Assembly (NCBI GenBank): GCA_937895935.1
Contig: CALBKX010000015.1
Span: 41,841-105,840, forward strand
From: an uncultured Clostridia bacterium
GTDB lineage: Bacteria > Bacillota > Clostridia > Christensenellales > UBA1242
Reading direction: 5' to 3'
Length of the DNA: 64,000 nucleotides
Below the pieces are notes generated by a model. The model saw only the letters and a list, made by a program, of their open reading frames with translations. It did no database searches and was not told the origin of the DNA. Shown here piece by piece: positions 25,933 to 35,420 of the stretch (its first letter is position 1; each line of letters starts with the position of its first letter). Both the position numbers and the translations under genes were made by a program.

Positions 25933-26736
25933 ATGTATAAAGCCTATTTAACAGAACCTGAATCCTATTCTTATGAAGAAATCTCTAATATTTATTATAA
26001 AGTTATTTTAAGAAACAATATTAGTCAAAAAGATAATCTTTACACGGCAAATGAATATACTATTGTTTTAATTAAAAACGATAGCGATATTGATGAATAT
26101 ATTAAGGGAAATTTTGATACGCTTTTGGAACAAGCAAAGGTAAATGAAAAAGAATCTAACCTTAATAAAAAAATTGAAAATTTAAAAAAGAGACTCGATG
26201 ACTCAGATTACCAAATTTTAAAATGTTCTGAAAATTTTATGATTGGCAATGTTTTGCCTTATGACTTTTCTAAGCTATTATCTAATAGAATCGGTATTAG
26301 AGATGAAATTAACAAGTTGCAAAATGATGAATTAACTATAGAATCTACTTTAGAAGAAGAGAAGCAAAGAAAAATTATTGAAATGATGAGTTATAGTCAA
26401 ACAACAATTACAAATGGAATTGATTATAACAATAAACATTACAGATTAAATACAACAGACCAGATTAATTTAACTACTTTAGGAGCACTGGCAGCACAGG
26501 GGCAATCAGTTCCATATCATGCTGATGGCGAAATTTGTTCTATTTATACTGCTGAAGAAATGAATGGCTTAATTGCTGCAGCATCTAAATTTATTATTTA
26601 TCATACAACATACTTTAATTTGTTAAAACATCAGATTTTAAATTTAGATGCCATTGAAGAGGTAAAAGCTGTTTACTATGGAGTAGAATTAAAAGATGAA
26701 TATAAAGCAGTAATTAATGCTATTACAGGTGCTTAA
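25933..26736 (+). CDS. DUF4376-like fibre-associated protein
   Basis: 267 aa from ATG at 25933 (GAGGTG 7 nt upstream). Residues about 70-150 form a coiled coil. The C-terminal half (TTITNGIDYNNKHYRLNTTD, TAEEMNGLIAAASKFIIYH) resembles DUF4376, often found in phage tail-fibre assembly or appendage proteins. It probably completes or chaperones the fibre. Confidence 0.65.
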   Translation: MYKAYLTEPESYSYEEISNIYYKVILRNNISQKDNLYTANEYTIVLIKNDSDIDEYIKGNFDTLLEQAKVNEKESNLNKKIENLKKRLDDSDYQILKCSENFMIGNVLPYDFSKLLSNRIGIRDEINKLQNDELTIESTLEEEKQRKIIEMMSYSQTTITNGIDYNNKHYRLNTTDQINLTTLGALAAQGQSVPYHADGEICSIYTAEEMNGLIAAASKFIIYHTTYFNLLKHQILNLDAIEEVKAVYYGVELKDEYKAVINAITGA

Positions 26737-26739
26737 TTT

Positions 26740-27165
26740 ATGAAACAAATTCTAAAGTATTTGTTTCTTTTTTTAATTGGCGGTGGTGCTTACTTTTTAA
26801 TTGAGGTTGCTTCTAGGGGCTATTCTCACTGGACAATGTTTATTTTGGGCGGCATTTGTTTCATAGCTGTTGGATTATTAAATGAAATTTTTCCTTGGAA
26901 TATGCCCTTTGAATATCAATGTTTAATTGGTGGCGGCACTATTACAGGATTAGAATTAATAACAGGTATTATTGTTAATATCATATTAAAGTGGCATATT
27001 TGGGATTATTCCAGTATGCCGCTTAATTTTATAGGACAAATTTGTCTGCCTTTTACTTTATTATGGGTGCTATTGAGTGCCTTAATTATTTTATTAGATG
27101 ATTATATTAGATACAAAGTATTTAAAGAGGAAAAACCGAAATATAAGTTTTTATTTAAGAGGTGA
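26740..27165 (+). CDS. Four-helix membrane protein (CmpB-like 'ABC transporter' family)
   Basis: 141 aa with about four membrane segments (LKYLFLFLIGGGAYFLIEVA, MFILGGICFIAVGLL, TGLELITGIIVNIIL, ICLPFTLLWVLLSALIIL). The motif MPLNFIGQICLPFTLLW resembles the small putative ABC-transporter membrane family of Firmicutes. Placed directly before the endolysin, it may act in lysis or be a host-derived membrane protein. Its stop overlaps the amidase region. Confidence 0.65.
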   Translation: MKQILKYLFLFLIGGGAYFLIEVASRGYSHWTMFILGGICFIAVGLLNEIFPWNMPFEYQCLIGGGTITGLELITGIIVNIILKWHIWDYSSMPLNFIGQICLPFTLLWVLLSALIILLDDYIRYKVFKEEKPKYKFLFKR

Positions 27166-27170
27166 ATATT

Positions 27171-28532
27171 ATGGCTTTTTTACAACCAGATAAAACTTTA
27201 AATTGGAATGGGCTTAAAGGTTATCAATATTATTTAGAGCAGCATAATGTAAATGGTATTGCTATTCCAACACAAAAAAGAGCTAAAACTGTTGGCATTA
27301 CTGTTCATAATACTGAAGCTATTAGTTGTGCTTCTGGAACTACTCCAGCAGAACAATATACGAGAGCTTGTAGAAACGGCAATTTAAATGACGTTCGTGT
27401 TCATATTTTTGTTGATGAATATTGCTTTTGGATAGGACATGACTTGTCCATGGTTTCTTGGCACTCAGGTGATGGAACTTCTGACCCTAATAGTGGAAAT
27501 AATACTACGATTTCTATTGAAGTAATCGGTAATTCATCTAAAGTAGAAGATAATGCCGCAAAAGTAGTAGCATATCTGATGAAGCAATATGGATGGAATA
27601 TTGAAAACAATTTGTATACCCACACTTACTGGATTAATAGAGGATTGGGTATTGGCGGCACAAGAGATAATCAAAATACTTATAAATCTTCAAGAGCATA
27701 TAAATATTGTCCTTGTTATATCTTGCCACATTGGTCTACTTTTAAGAATACCATTAAAAAATATTTAGGTTCTACCAGTAATTCAACTGCTACCACACCT
27801 ATCGATTCTAAAAAATTATATAGAATTCGTAAATCTTGGAATGATGAAAAATCTCAAATTGGGGCTTATAGCACTTTAGTAAATGCAAAAAAAGCATGGA
27901 AAGAAGGTTATTTTATCTATGATTCTACTGGAAAGCAAGTTTATCCAGAAGTAAAAACATCCACAGATGAATTATATAGAATTCGTAAATCTTGGGATAA
28001 TGCTAAATCTCAAATTGGAGCATATAGGTCTTTAGAATCAGCAAAGAAAGCTTGTAAAACAGGTTATCACATCTATAATTCAAAAGGAAATGAAGTAAAA
28101 ACAAATAGTGGCTATTATTTTATTGACCCTATTGCTGAAACTACGCCAACAATTTGTATTAGAACTTATGACAATAGTTGGACTAATGAAGGAACTAACT
28201 GTGGAAATACTAATTCAGCTATCAGAGGGGTTGCCGCAAAATCCAATATTGTAGGCTTTAGATATAGGGTTCATTTAAGCGGCGGTAATGGTTGGTTATC
28301 TTGGATTACTGCTTATGATATTAATAATTGGAATACTGGCTGTGCTGGTTTAAAGAGTAGAACAATTGATGCTATTCAATTTGATACCACTTCCAGCTCT
28401 TATGCTATTTCTTATCGTGTTAAGGTTGTTGGCGGCGATTATCTCCCTTGGGTAAGAAATACAGAAGATTATGCTGGAATTTTTAATAGAAATATTGATA
28501 AAATTGAAGTAAAAATCGAGAAAAAGGGGTGA
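27171..28532 (+). CDS. Endolysin: N-acetylmuramoyl-L-alanine amidase
   Basis: 453 aa from the ATG at 27171 (AGAGGTG upstream). An N-terminal amidase_2 domain (VGITVHNTEA, VSWHSGDG, YTHTYW, KYCPCYI) supplies the zinc His and Cys ligands. Two copies of a SPOR-like wall-binding repeat follow (LYRIRKSWNDEKSQIGAYST and LYRIRKSWDNAKSQIGAYRS). The C-terminus has two clostridial-W-like repeats (GFRYRVHLSGGNGWLSWI, ISYRVKVVGGDYLPWV). It cuts the glycan-peptide amide bond of peptidoglycan at lysis. The holin gene follows. Confidence 0.9.
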   Translation: MAFLQPDKTLNWNGLKGYQYYLEQHNVNGIAIPTQKRAKTVGITVHNTEAISCASGTTPAEQYTRACRNGNLNDVRVHIFVDEYCFWIGHDLSMVSWHSGDGTSDPNSGNNTTISIEVIGNSSKVEDNAAKVVAYLMKQYGWNIENNLYTHTYWINRGLGIGGTRDNQNTYKSSRAYKYCPCYILPHWSTFKNTIKKYLGSTSNSTATTPIDSKKLYRIRKSWNDEKSQIGAYSTLVNAKKAWKEGYFIYDSTGKQVYPEVKTSTDELYRIRKSWDNAKSQIGAYRSLESAKKACKTGYHIYNSKGNEVKTNSGYYFIDPIAETTPTICIRTYDNSWTNEGTNCGNTNSAIRGVAAKSNIVGFRYRVHLSGGNGWLSWITAYDINNWNTGCAGLKSRTIDAIQFDTTSSSYAISYRVKVVGGDYLPWVRNTEDYAGIFNRNIDKIEVKIEKKG

Positions 28533-28538
28533 TTTAAA

Positions 28539-28820
28539 ATGAATAGCTTGTTAGGATATGTTGGTCTTTTAGCAACTTTAGTTTCTATCATTGTTCAGAT
28601 TCTTAAAGGGGTATTACCACAAAGTTTTCCAACTCAATTGCTTACCTTAATCGTTAGTTTAATCACTACGGTTTTAGCGGTAATTGCTTTTGGCGGAGCA
28701 ACATTAACGACTATTTTGGGCGGCATTTTTGGGTCTTTTGTAGTTGCTTTTGTTTCTATGAATGGTTTTGATACACTAAAAGACTTATTCACACGTTATA
28801 AATATAAAGGTGGTGAATAA
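28539..28820 (+). CDS. Holin
   Basis: 93 aa with two or three hydrophobic segments (LLGYVGLLATLVSIIVQILK, LLTLIVSLITTVLAVIAFGG, TTILGGIFGSFVVAFVSM) and a short charged tail (RYKYKGGE). Size, topology and position right after the amidase fit a phage holin that permeabilises the membrane. AGGGGTG ribosome binding site. Confidence 0.8.
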   Translation: MNSLLGYVGLLATLVSIIVQILKGVLPQSFPTQLLTLIVSLITTVLAVIAFGGATLTTILGGIFGSFVVAFVSMNGFDTLKDLFTRYKYKGGE

Positions 28821-28824
28821 CTAA

Positions 28825-31800
28825 ATGGATTTAAATTTAAGTAATATTAATAATTATATAGATGTAAACGAAGCCAATAGCACAGACATCGGACTCGTTC
28901 CAGACTCAACACTAGATGTTGGGTCTTTCGATTCCGAAGCGATTCGTTATTGGAATGAATCTTTACAGCAGCTATATGAAAAGTATAAAGAATTAGTTTC
29001 AAAAGATGATATTGTAGACGGCAAATTTGATATTAATATGTCAATTCGAGATGGCGGCGATGCAGGCTATCATTTTTCAGAAGGTGAACCCTACATAATC
29101 CCAGATAAAAATGCTGACAACAAAACATATGAAGAAGTTCGTGGAGATGATAAAATTGATGCTGTCTTGCAGAATCAAAACAATCTTCAGTTTACAAGAG
29201 AAAAACCATCTGAAAAGAAAACTTATGTAAGATTAATTATGCCAAAGTATAGTCGCAGAGTAGAAGTTGAAGATTTAGATAGAAACTTCTGGGTCATTGG
29301 TCAAGCTTTAGACCAAATTTGCGATTTCTTATTTAATGACAAAAGCCCACTAAATTTGATTTTAAAGAATATCTTAAATGAATTATTGGGAATTTGGCAG
29401 AATATTTACTTACTTTGGGGCAAGGTTAATGGCGTAGAAGATGGTTTAAATGAAATTGGTTCTCAGGCGGCAAAGTCTAACCTAAGAATTCAATTCACAT
29501 CTGCAGGTGATTCATGGACTTTTATTGTATCCGAAATTCTAAAGCAAACTGGAATTGATATTTCACAATCTTTCTATGAGAATAATGCTAAAATGGAAAA
29601 CATTTATCTTTTTGGTAGTAAAAAAGACTTAGATGGGACAGAATTAAATCCTATTCCTGAATGGTTTACAAATGAGGGGTCAGCAATTAGAATTTCCTAT
29701 CCATGGCTTTTTGATAGCAATGGTGATTTTATTTATAAAGACGTGGATAAAGCTGAAAATACGGACGATATTTATGGTTTTTGCGGCGACTACTTAACAG
29801 CAGAGCAACGTAAATACCTTACTTTCCCTAGAATTGGTGGCATTTGTAAGTATACTTTAAACAACAACACTTACTATTTAGCTTATGACTTTAAACATCC
29901 CTATATAGTTGATTTAAATTTTGAAAACGCTACTTTCAAAGCTTTAAAATATGCTACTCCAAGTCCGGATTTTATTGATGAAAATGGTATCGCTTCTGGT
30001 CAAACTATTTTTCCATTAAATAGATATATTTATGAAGAATCATTAGATAAGGAATTAGGTTCTTCAGTTAGTGGTCTTGGAGAATTAATTACCTTAGAGC
30101 GGCAGTCTTTTGATAAACGAAATTTTTCCGAAATTTTACATGATTTAAGTCAATTAAATATGACTTTTATTAGTTGTTCTAAAAGTTCCTCGATTACAAA
30201 AGACATTTGTCCATGGGACGGTATTCCATCAGTTCAAAAATACACAAGAGAACAGATTTTTCAAGGCGTTTTAACAATGTTAGCGAAAGTGTGTGATTAT
30301 GGTATTACAGCAAAAGAAGATTATTATTACACCGATGGCGGCGAAACATCAGGCGATGGAATCACTTTTGTTCATACCGGATTAGTTCCACTATTGAATA
30401 AAGTGTTGGAAAAATATAATTTAAAAGACGTTGATGAAGAATTAAGTCCCAAGAAATATTTCTATTTTGATGACTTAACTTTTTTGAGTTTCTTATCTCG
30501 ATTTAAGCAGACAGAAAAGTATAATGATTTTATAGAAATCTTTAAGTTAATGAATTTTTCCAATTTAAAAAATTATACTATTTTTGTTAATAAGATTTTA
30601 TCTGATTTTGGTTTAACTTTTAAAAATTATTGTGAGGTAAAAAATATTACAGAAATAGATGAAAATAATTTAGGAACTTATAAAGATGATTATGAGAATT
30701 TCTGTAAGGAAAAGATTAATAATTTTTCAGATGAAGACTTTAAATATCTTATTAAAGAGTATTATCCGGAAGAAGGTATTGAAGGATATGTTATTAGCAA
30801 TCCTTTTATTAATTATGTTTTTAACGATTCAGATACCGGATATATTCATTCTCCACAGCTAACATACAATACCGATGCTGGTGATGATTTCAATAGAGAT
30901 TCATACTATCTATTAAGAAACCTCTCTTCAAATAATAGAAATTTATGGAAATGTGTATTTACATTATTGCCGCCAAATGCTTTCAGCAATAGTAATAAAT
31001 TAAATTATTATGAAAATAAATTAATGACAATTAAAGACCACTACAATTTACCGAAAGACCAAGGTGGAGCAAAACATGAAGAATTATTATTAACTTATGA
31101 TAACAATGTTTATTCTCCTGCTACTCCAATAGATTATTTACCATCTTTCACAACCACAAAAACTACAGAGAGAGCGGAAACTTATGGTTATTTAAGAGGA
31201 TTTGAAACTGGTAATAAGAACATCAAATCACAATATTTACAACCTATTGAAAAGTTTACAGGTTATTGGCTATATTGCGAATCTGGTAGTTATCTACAAA
31301 CATTCTTAGCTACACCAAAAATTATTGGATATAATTTACGTTCAATGGATGGGGATAGATTTTCTTTTTATGATACAGCGTTCATTCTAAAAACTTTTAA
31401 TCCTTATGAGAAAGAGCCAGAAAAGTTTAATAATGAAAGAATTAGCACTGTTTATGAATTCAATTCTCCTGAGCCGCAGCCACTATATGTGGTTGAACCA
31501 GCGGATGAATTTATTAGACCAAGCATTTTAAATAGGGGTAAAAGCGATAAAATTCGTTATGTTGCTAGAAAAGGAAATGCTTACAAGAATGCTGTTGTTG
31601 ATGGTTTAATTGGTATTCCAGATGGAATCACTTGGGGAAAAGAATTAGAAACAAATAGTATTCCAGAAAGTCCAAATGGTGTTTCGTTTAAAACAGAATT
31701 AGAAAAACAAGACTTTAGTGTTTTGGGCGATGCTGATGCGGCGAAAGAAAAATTAGATTTTTCATTGGATAATGTATGTTATTTAAATACCAATAAAGAC

Positions 31801-32250
31801 CCAGACGAAACATTAAATTGGTTAAGGAATTCCGGAGTTTCTAATTTATTTGGTTCTGCTGTAAAAGGTTATTTAACAAAAGACATATGTTCTCCAAATT
31901 TTTGGTTTGATACAAACGGAAACAATTCATGGGAAGAGTCAGTAAAAGAGTTTAGCTTCTTGCAGAGTTCACCATATGATAGTGTTTATATTTATGATGG
32001 CAATCAAAAAGAATTAAATGTAGGTCATAAATATTGGAAAGATTTTACTATTGGAGAGTTGGTAAATTCAAAAACAATTAACACTTTTGCTGTTTTGCTA
32101 GAGTTTTTTAAAGATACTATTTCAAATTATAATTCTGATAAAGCTTTCGTTCGTTTTTCAGTAATTAGAGAATATGAAGCAGATAATACAAGTAGCGAGA
32201 TTAATAGTATAGTTGCTAATCCGGGAGGGGATGTTAATGCCGAAGGGTGA
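28825..32250 (+). CDS. Large structural (tail/baseplate) protein, unrecognised
   Basis: 1141 aa, acidic, Asn/Asp/Tyr-rich, without membrane segments or signal peptide. An aromatic helical region at about 150-205 (NFWVIGQALDQICDFLF, NILNELLGIWQNIYLLWGKV) precedes long beta-rich parts. Size, composition and position between the lysis cassette and receptor-like proteins suggest a baseplate or tail protein. It overlaps the next gene by 14 nt. Confidence 0.65.
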   Translation: MDLNLSNINNYIDVNEANSTDIGLVPDSTLDVGSFDSEAIRYWNESLQQLYEKYKELVSKDDIVDGKFDINMSIRDGGDAGYHFSEGEPYIIPDKNADNKTYEEVRGDDKIDAVLQNQNNLQFTREKPSEKKTYVRLIMPKYSRRVEVEDLDRNFWVIGQALDQICDFLFNDKSPLNLILKNILNELLGIWQNIYLLWGKVNGVEDGLNEIGSQAAKSNLRIQFTSAGDSWTFIVSEILKQTGIDISQSFYENNAKMENIYLFGSKKDLDGTELNPIPEWFTNEGSAIRISYPWLFDSNGDFIYKDVDKAENTDDIYGFCGDYLTAEQRKYLTFPRIGGICKYTLNNNTYYLAYDFKHPYIVDLNFENATFKALKYATPSPDFIDENGIASGQTIFPLNRYIYEESLDKELGSSVSGLGELITLERQSFDKRNFSEILHDLSQLNMTFISCSKSSSITKDICPWDGIPSVQKYTREQIFQGVLTMLAKVCDYGITAKEDYYYTDGGETSGDGITFVHTGLVPLLNKVLEKYNLKDVDEELSPKKYFYFDDLTFLSFLSRFKQTEKYNDFIEIFKLMNFSNLKNYTIFVNKILSDFGLTFKNYCEVKNITEIDENNLGTYKDDYENFCKEKINNFSDEDFKYLIKEYYPEEGIEGYVISNPFINYVFNDSDTGYIHSPQLTYNTDAGDDFNRDSYYLLRNLSSNNRNLWKCVFTLLPPNAFSNSNKLNYYENKLMTIKDHYNLPKDQGGAKHEELLLTYDNNVYSPATPIDYLPSFTTTKTTERAETYGYLRGFETGNKNIKSQYLQPIEKFTGYWLYCESGSYLQTFLATPKIIGYNLRSMDGDRFSFYDTAFILKTFNPYEKEPEKFNNERISTVYEFNSPEPQPLYVVEPADEFIRPSILNRGKSDKIRYVARKGNAYKNAVVDGLIGIPDGITWGKELETNSIPESPNGVSFKTELEKQDFSVLGDADAAKEKLDFSLDNVCYLNTNKDPDETLNWLRNSGVSNLFGSAVKGYLTKDICSPNFWFDTNGNNSWEESVKEFSFLQSSPYDSVYIYDGNQKELNVGHKYWKDFTIGELVNSKTINTFAVLLEFFKDTISNYNSDKAFVRFSVIREYEADNTSSEINSIVANPGGDVNAEG

Positions 32251-33976
32251 TAGTATTGGTAATTATTTTATAGGAAAGAATCCGCCAACAGTAGATGTTG
32301 TAGAGGAAAACCTGTTAGGGAAGATTGCTCAAGATGACGATGGTGGATTAGTTTTTGAGGATATTGATTTTACTTATGATGGAAAGAATACAGGTGTTCA
32401 ATATTTTGATTTTGTTGAGTGTCCAGTTAAAGAATTTAAAAATTGTTCATTAAAAGGTGATTTTTCCACTCCTTTTATTTCTTTTGCTCGATGTAATCAA
32501 CTTACTATTGATAAGGAACACGTGCCATTTTTATTCGATGAAAGTAATGGACAGAAATATAAGATTGCTAATGGTTCTTTTCAAAGCGTAAAAAGAATAA
32601 ATGATTTTCCTTTTTCTTATAATGAAAATCTTTATGGAAATTTTTATCACTTGGCTGACGGAAGTGGAACGACTATTCTGTCAGCTGCTTTTGAGCATTG
32701 TTATTTCAAAGGTAGTCGGTATGCTTATGATGGTAGAGACTGGAAAGATTATGCTGATAAAAGGTATGCTTTTGCTAATACAACAATAGACCCTCGTTTT
32801 TCCCCGCCTTGGAAGATGATTTTTAAAATCAATGCTTTTTCAAATACAGATTTAAGCTATAGCTTTTATAATGTAAAAAGTAGCACTTCAGGTTGCCTTC
32901 CTATAGTGTTAGAAGTGAGTGAAGCAAAAAGTCCAATTGAATCATGTGAATCTTTCAATGGGAATGTTAGTTATATGTTTGCTGATTCAGATTTTGGTCT
33001 TTATGACGACGATAGTGTTTCAAGTTCCTCTGGAACAATCTGGGGTAAATTATATGAGAATATAACTACTTGTCAAGGTACTTTTAAAAATTGCAAAAAA
33101 TTATATTCAAGTCGTTATAATATTCAGAATTATCCACTTATTTTTAGATTATTACCAAGGAGTGCTTCAGATTATTCTAGTGTTTTTGAAAATTCAAATT
33201 ATTCTGGTTCAACTATAGGAGATATATCTGATGAAAATGTTTCGCCTTTTATTTTTACCAATCGTAAGAATCAAACAATTAATGCGGAAAGAATGTTTTA
33301 TAATTGTGAGGGATTGACTGATTTGTATCTAGGCGGCGTGGGATATAAATTATTAGCTTATAATATTACCAATTTTGATAATGAAAATTTAAAAAGAATT
33401 AAATTTCAATATTTTGATGAAATCATTATGCTTCCCACACTAAATGCTTATATTCAAATTCCTACGCATATAAATTATTTAAATTTTGACCGTGTTAGGT
33501 CTGTTAGTTGTGGAGCATTTAAAACGGATTGTCCTTCAGGCGAATTAAAATTAATTTTTAACAATACTGTTTTGTTAAACCAAGGTTCTGGATTAATTGA
33601 GTGTGACAATTTGCAGCCACAAATTACAGGCGAATGTTATAATCTATTAATTTCACCTGATTATGATGGAGATTTTACAATTGATTACTCTTGTTTTCCT
33701 AATTTAACTCGGTATACATTGATAAATTTATTATCTAATTTATATGAAAGTAATAATAGAACAAAATCAAAAATTATTTTAAATTCTAATGTCTTTCCTG
33801 AAAAAACAGTAGATACTATATATGTCTATGGCTTTTTTACGCAAACTAACAATAATAAAATTGCTCATACTATTCATGGTTGTTCTGAAACACCAATATC
33901 AGGTGGCATGACTTTAAAAGAATGGTTAACTACATATCATCCGGGATTATCAGTTGAATTTATAGAAAAGAAATAA
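32237..33976 (+). CDS. BspA/LRR-like surface-recognition protein 1
   Basis: 579 aa from the ATG at 32237 (GGGAGGGG 8 nt upstream). Irregular repeats with the pattern aromatic-x-x-C/N-x-x-L (SAAFEHCYFKGS, SYSFYNVKSST, CQGTFKNCKKLYSSR, AERMFYNCEGLTDLYL) are like BspA-type LRR/DUF285 proteins. Its C-terminal block GGMTLKEWL is shared in outline with the next three genes (xAMTLLNYA, LAMTLKDYI, NAISLFDYI). Probably a fibre-tip or receptor-binding protein. Confidence 0.68.
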   Translation: MPKGDSIGNYFIGKNPPTVDVVEENLLGKIAQDDDGGLVFEDIDFTYDGKNTGVQYFDFVECPVKEFKNCSLKGDFSTPFISFARCNQLTIDKEHVPFLFDESNGQKYKIANGSFQSVKRINDFPFSYNENLYGNFYHLADGSGTTILSAAFEHCYFKGSRYAYDGRDWKDYADKRYAFANTTIDPRFSPPWKMIFKINAFSNTDLSYSFYNVKSSTSGCLPIVLEVSEAKSPIESCESFNGNVSYMFADSDFGLYDDDSVSSSSGTIWGKLYENITTCQGTFKNCKKLYSSRYNIQNYPLIFRLLPRSASDYSSVFENSNYSGSTIGDISDENVSPFIFTNRKNQTINAERMFYNCEGLTDLYLGGVGYKLLAYNITNFDNENLKRIKFQYFDEIIMLPTLNAYIQIPTHINYLNFDRVRSVSCGAFKTDCPSGELKLIFNNTVLLNQGSGLIECDNLQPQITGECYNLLISPDYDGDFTIDYSCFPNLTRYTLINLLSNLYESNNRTKSKIILNSNVFPEKTVDTIYVYGFFTQTNNNKIAHTIHGCSETPISGGMTLKEWLTTYHPGLSVEFIEKK

Positions 33977-33987
33977 GAGGTGATTTT

Positions 33988-34623
33988 ATGCCTAACGGAG
34001 ATGTTTTAAACCAAGCGGAAATAAATAAACCTATAAACAATAATGTTGAAAAATCTAATAAATTAAGAGGAAAAATTGTTAATTATTATGGTAAGATGAA
34101 TAATACCGCTTTCCTAGCAAACGAAATTGAAAATTGTGTAATTGGAATGGACAAAGTTATGCCAAGTATAAAAAAATTAAAAAATTGTCATTTTTTGAAA
34201 AATTATTCTTATACACATTTATTTGATTATGCTTTTGTTTTAAAAGATTATTCAGTATATGATATGAATGAATTTACAGAAAGCAATGCTTTGAATTTAT
34301 TACCTCGTGGCCATTATCCTACAAATGAACCTGTTAATTACACTTTTAAAAATTTAAAAAAAGGGTTTGAAAAAACTGAAATTTATGAAATTTTATTGTC
34401 AGAAGATAGTCTTTTAAATATGTTATATGAGTTAATGGCAACTGATAAAATCTTAAGTTTACAGTTGAATTCCATTAATTATGATTACCTTTCCACACAC
34501 TATTGCCGCATTATTGATAAAACAGACCCAAAGAAAAAATTTGAAATGTGTAAAGAAACAGACCGTGGAGCAATGACTTTATTAAATTATGCTCTAAAGA
34601 AAAATTGGAAAATTACAAAGTGA
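33988..34623 (+). CDS. Short LRR-family paralogue 2
   Basis: 211 aa. Shares with its neighbours the NYTFKNLKKGFEKTEI repeat type and the C-terminal block THYCRIIDKTDPKKKFEMCK ending ALKKNWKITK. It has far fewer repeats, so it looks like a shortened member of the tandem family. AGAGGTG upstream of ATG. The stop overlaps the next start (TGATG). Confidence 0.62.
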   Translation: MPNGDVLNQAEINKPINNNVEKSNKLRGKIVNYYGKMNNTAFLANEIENCVIGMDKVMPSIKKLKNCHFLKNYSYTHLFDYAFVLKDYSVYDMNEFTESNALNLLPRGHYPTNEPVNYTFKNLKKGFEKTEIYEILLSEDSLLNMLYELMATDKILSLQLNSINYDYLSTHYCRIIDKTDPKKKFEMCKETDRGAMTLLNYALKKNWKITK

Positions 34624-35420
34624 TGCGTATGAAAGAAGCTAATTATACTATGGAAAAAGTAAATGATGAATATAAGTTAAAAGAAGTTGTTGATGGAGTT
34701 GCTCAATTTGTTGGTGATTCTATCAGTTCTATTGCTCAGGGAGAAATTATTGGTGGGTGGTTTAACCCCATTGAAATTAATAATATTAATATTGTTGGTT
34801 CACATATTCCTTTTAGAAAAGATGTGTATGATTGTCCAATGAGATTAAAGAAAATTGATAGTATTATTAATTATTATGATGAAGAAGCAGATTTTACAAG
34901 TTTATTATATAATGCTACTAACATAGAATATATAAAAGAAATAAGAAGTTCTAAAGTATATAATTTTACAAAAAGTTTTTACGGATGTGAAAAAATTGAA
35001 AATTTACCGGAATTAAATTTTTCTATTAGCTGGTCTAAAACTATGAATTTTACAGAAACTTTTAAAAAATGCTATAAATTAAAAGAGGTAAGAATTAAAA
35101 ACTTAAAAGGAGATACTTTTGGGAAAGAGATTATAAAATTAGATTTTAGTGATTGTTTAGAACTATCAAATGAATCTATAAACAATATTATTAATAATAT
35201 CTCTAAACACACTGTCGATAATAGTTCTTATGTTTTAGTTTTTAATAATAATAAAGAAAATCATTTTGTAAATACATATTGTAAAATTTTAAACAGAGAG
35301 GACGACTATTTACCAATGGAAGAGGTTAGTGGTTCTACTGACTTGGCAATGACTTTGAAGGATTATATCATTACTGAAAAAGGAATTCCTTTATTGTTTA
35401 ATGAGGTGAATTCTCAATGA
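34623..35420 (+). CDS. LRR-family paralogue 3
   Basis: 265 aa from ATG at 34623. Repeats such as YNFTKSFYGCEKIENLPELN and NFTETFKKCYKLKEVRIKNL, then the common end NTYCKILNREDDYLPMEEVS with LAMTLKDYIITEK. It is translationally coupled to paralogue 2; a stronger site at its end serves paralogue 4. Probable surface-recognition protein. Confidence 0.65.
   Translation: MRMKEANYTMEKVNDEYKLKEVVDGVAQFVGDSISSIAQGEIIGGWFNPIEINNINIVGSHIPFRKDVYDCPMRLKKIDSIINYYDEEADFTSLLYNATNIEYIKEIRSSKVYNFTKSFYGCEKIENLPELNFSISWSKTMNFTETFKKCYKLKEVRIKNLKGDTFGKEIIKLDFSDCLELSNESINNIINNISKHTVDNSSYVLVFNNNKENHFVNTYCKILNREDDYLPMEEVSGSTDLAMTLKDYIITEKGIPLLFNEVNSQ

Noticed and set aside
26740..27165. A functional ABC transporter permease
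   Set aside because: Only a small four-helix protein with no ATPase partner; the family name is historical.
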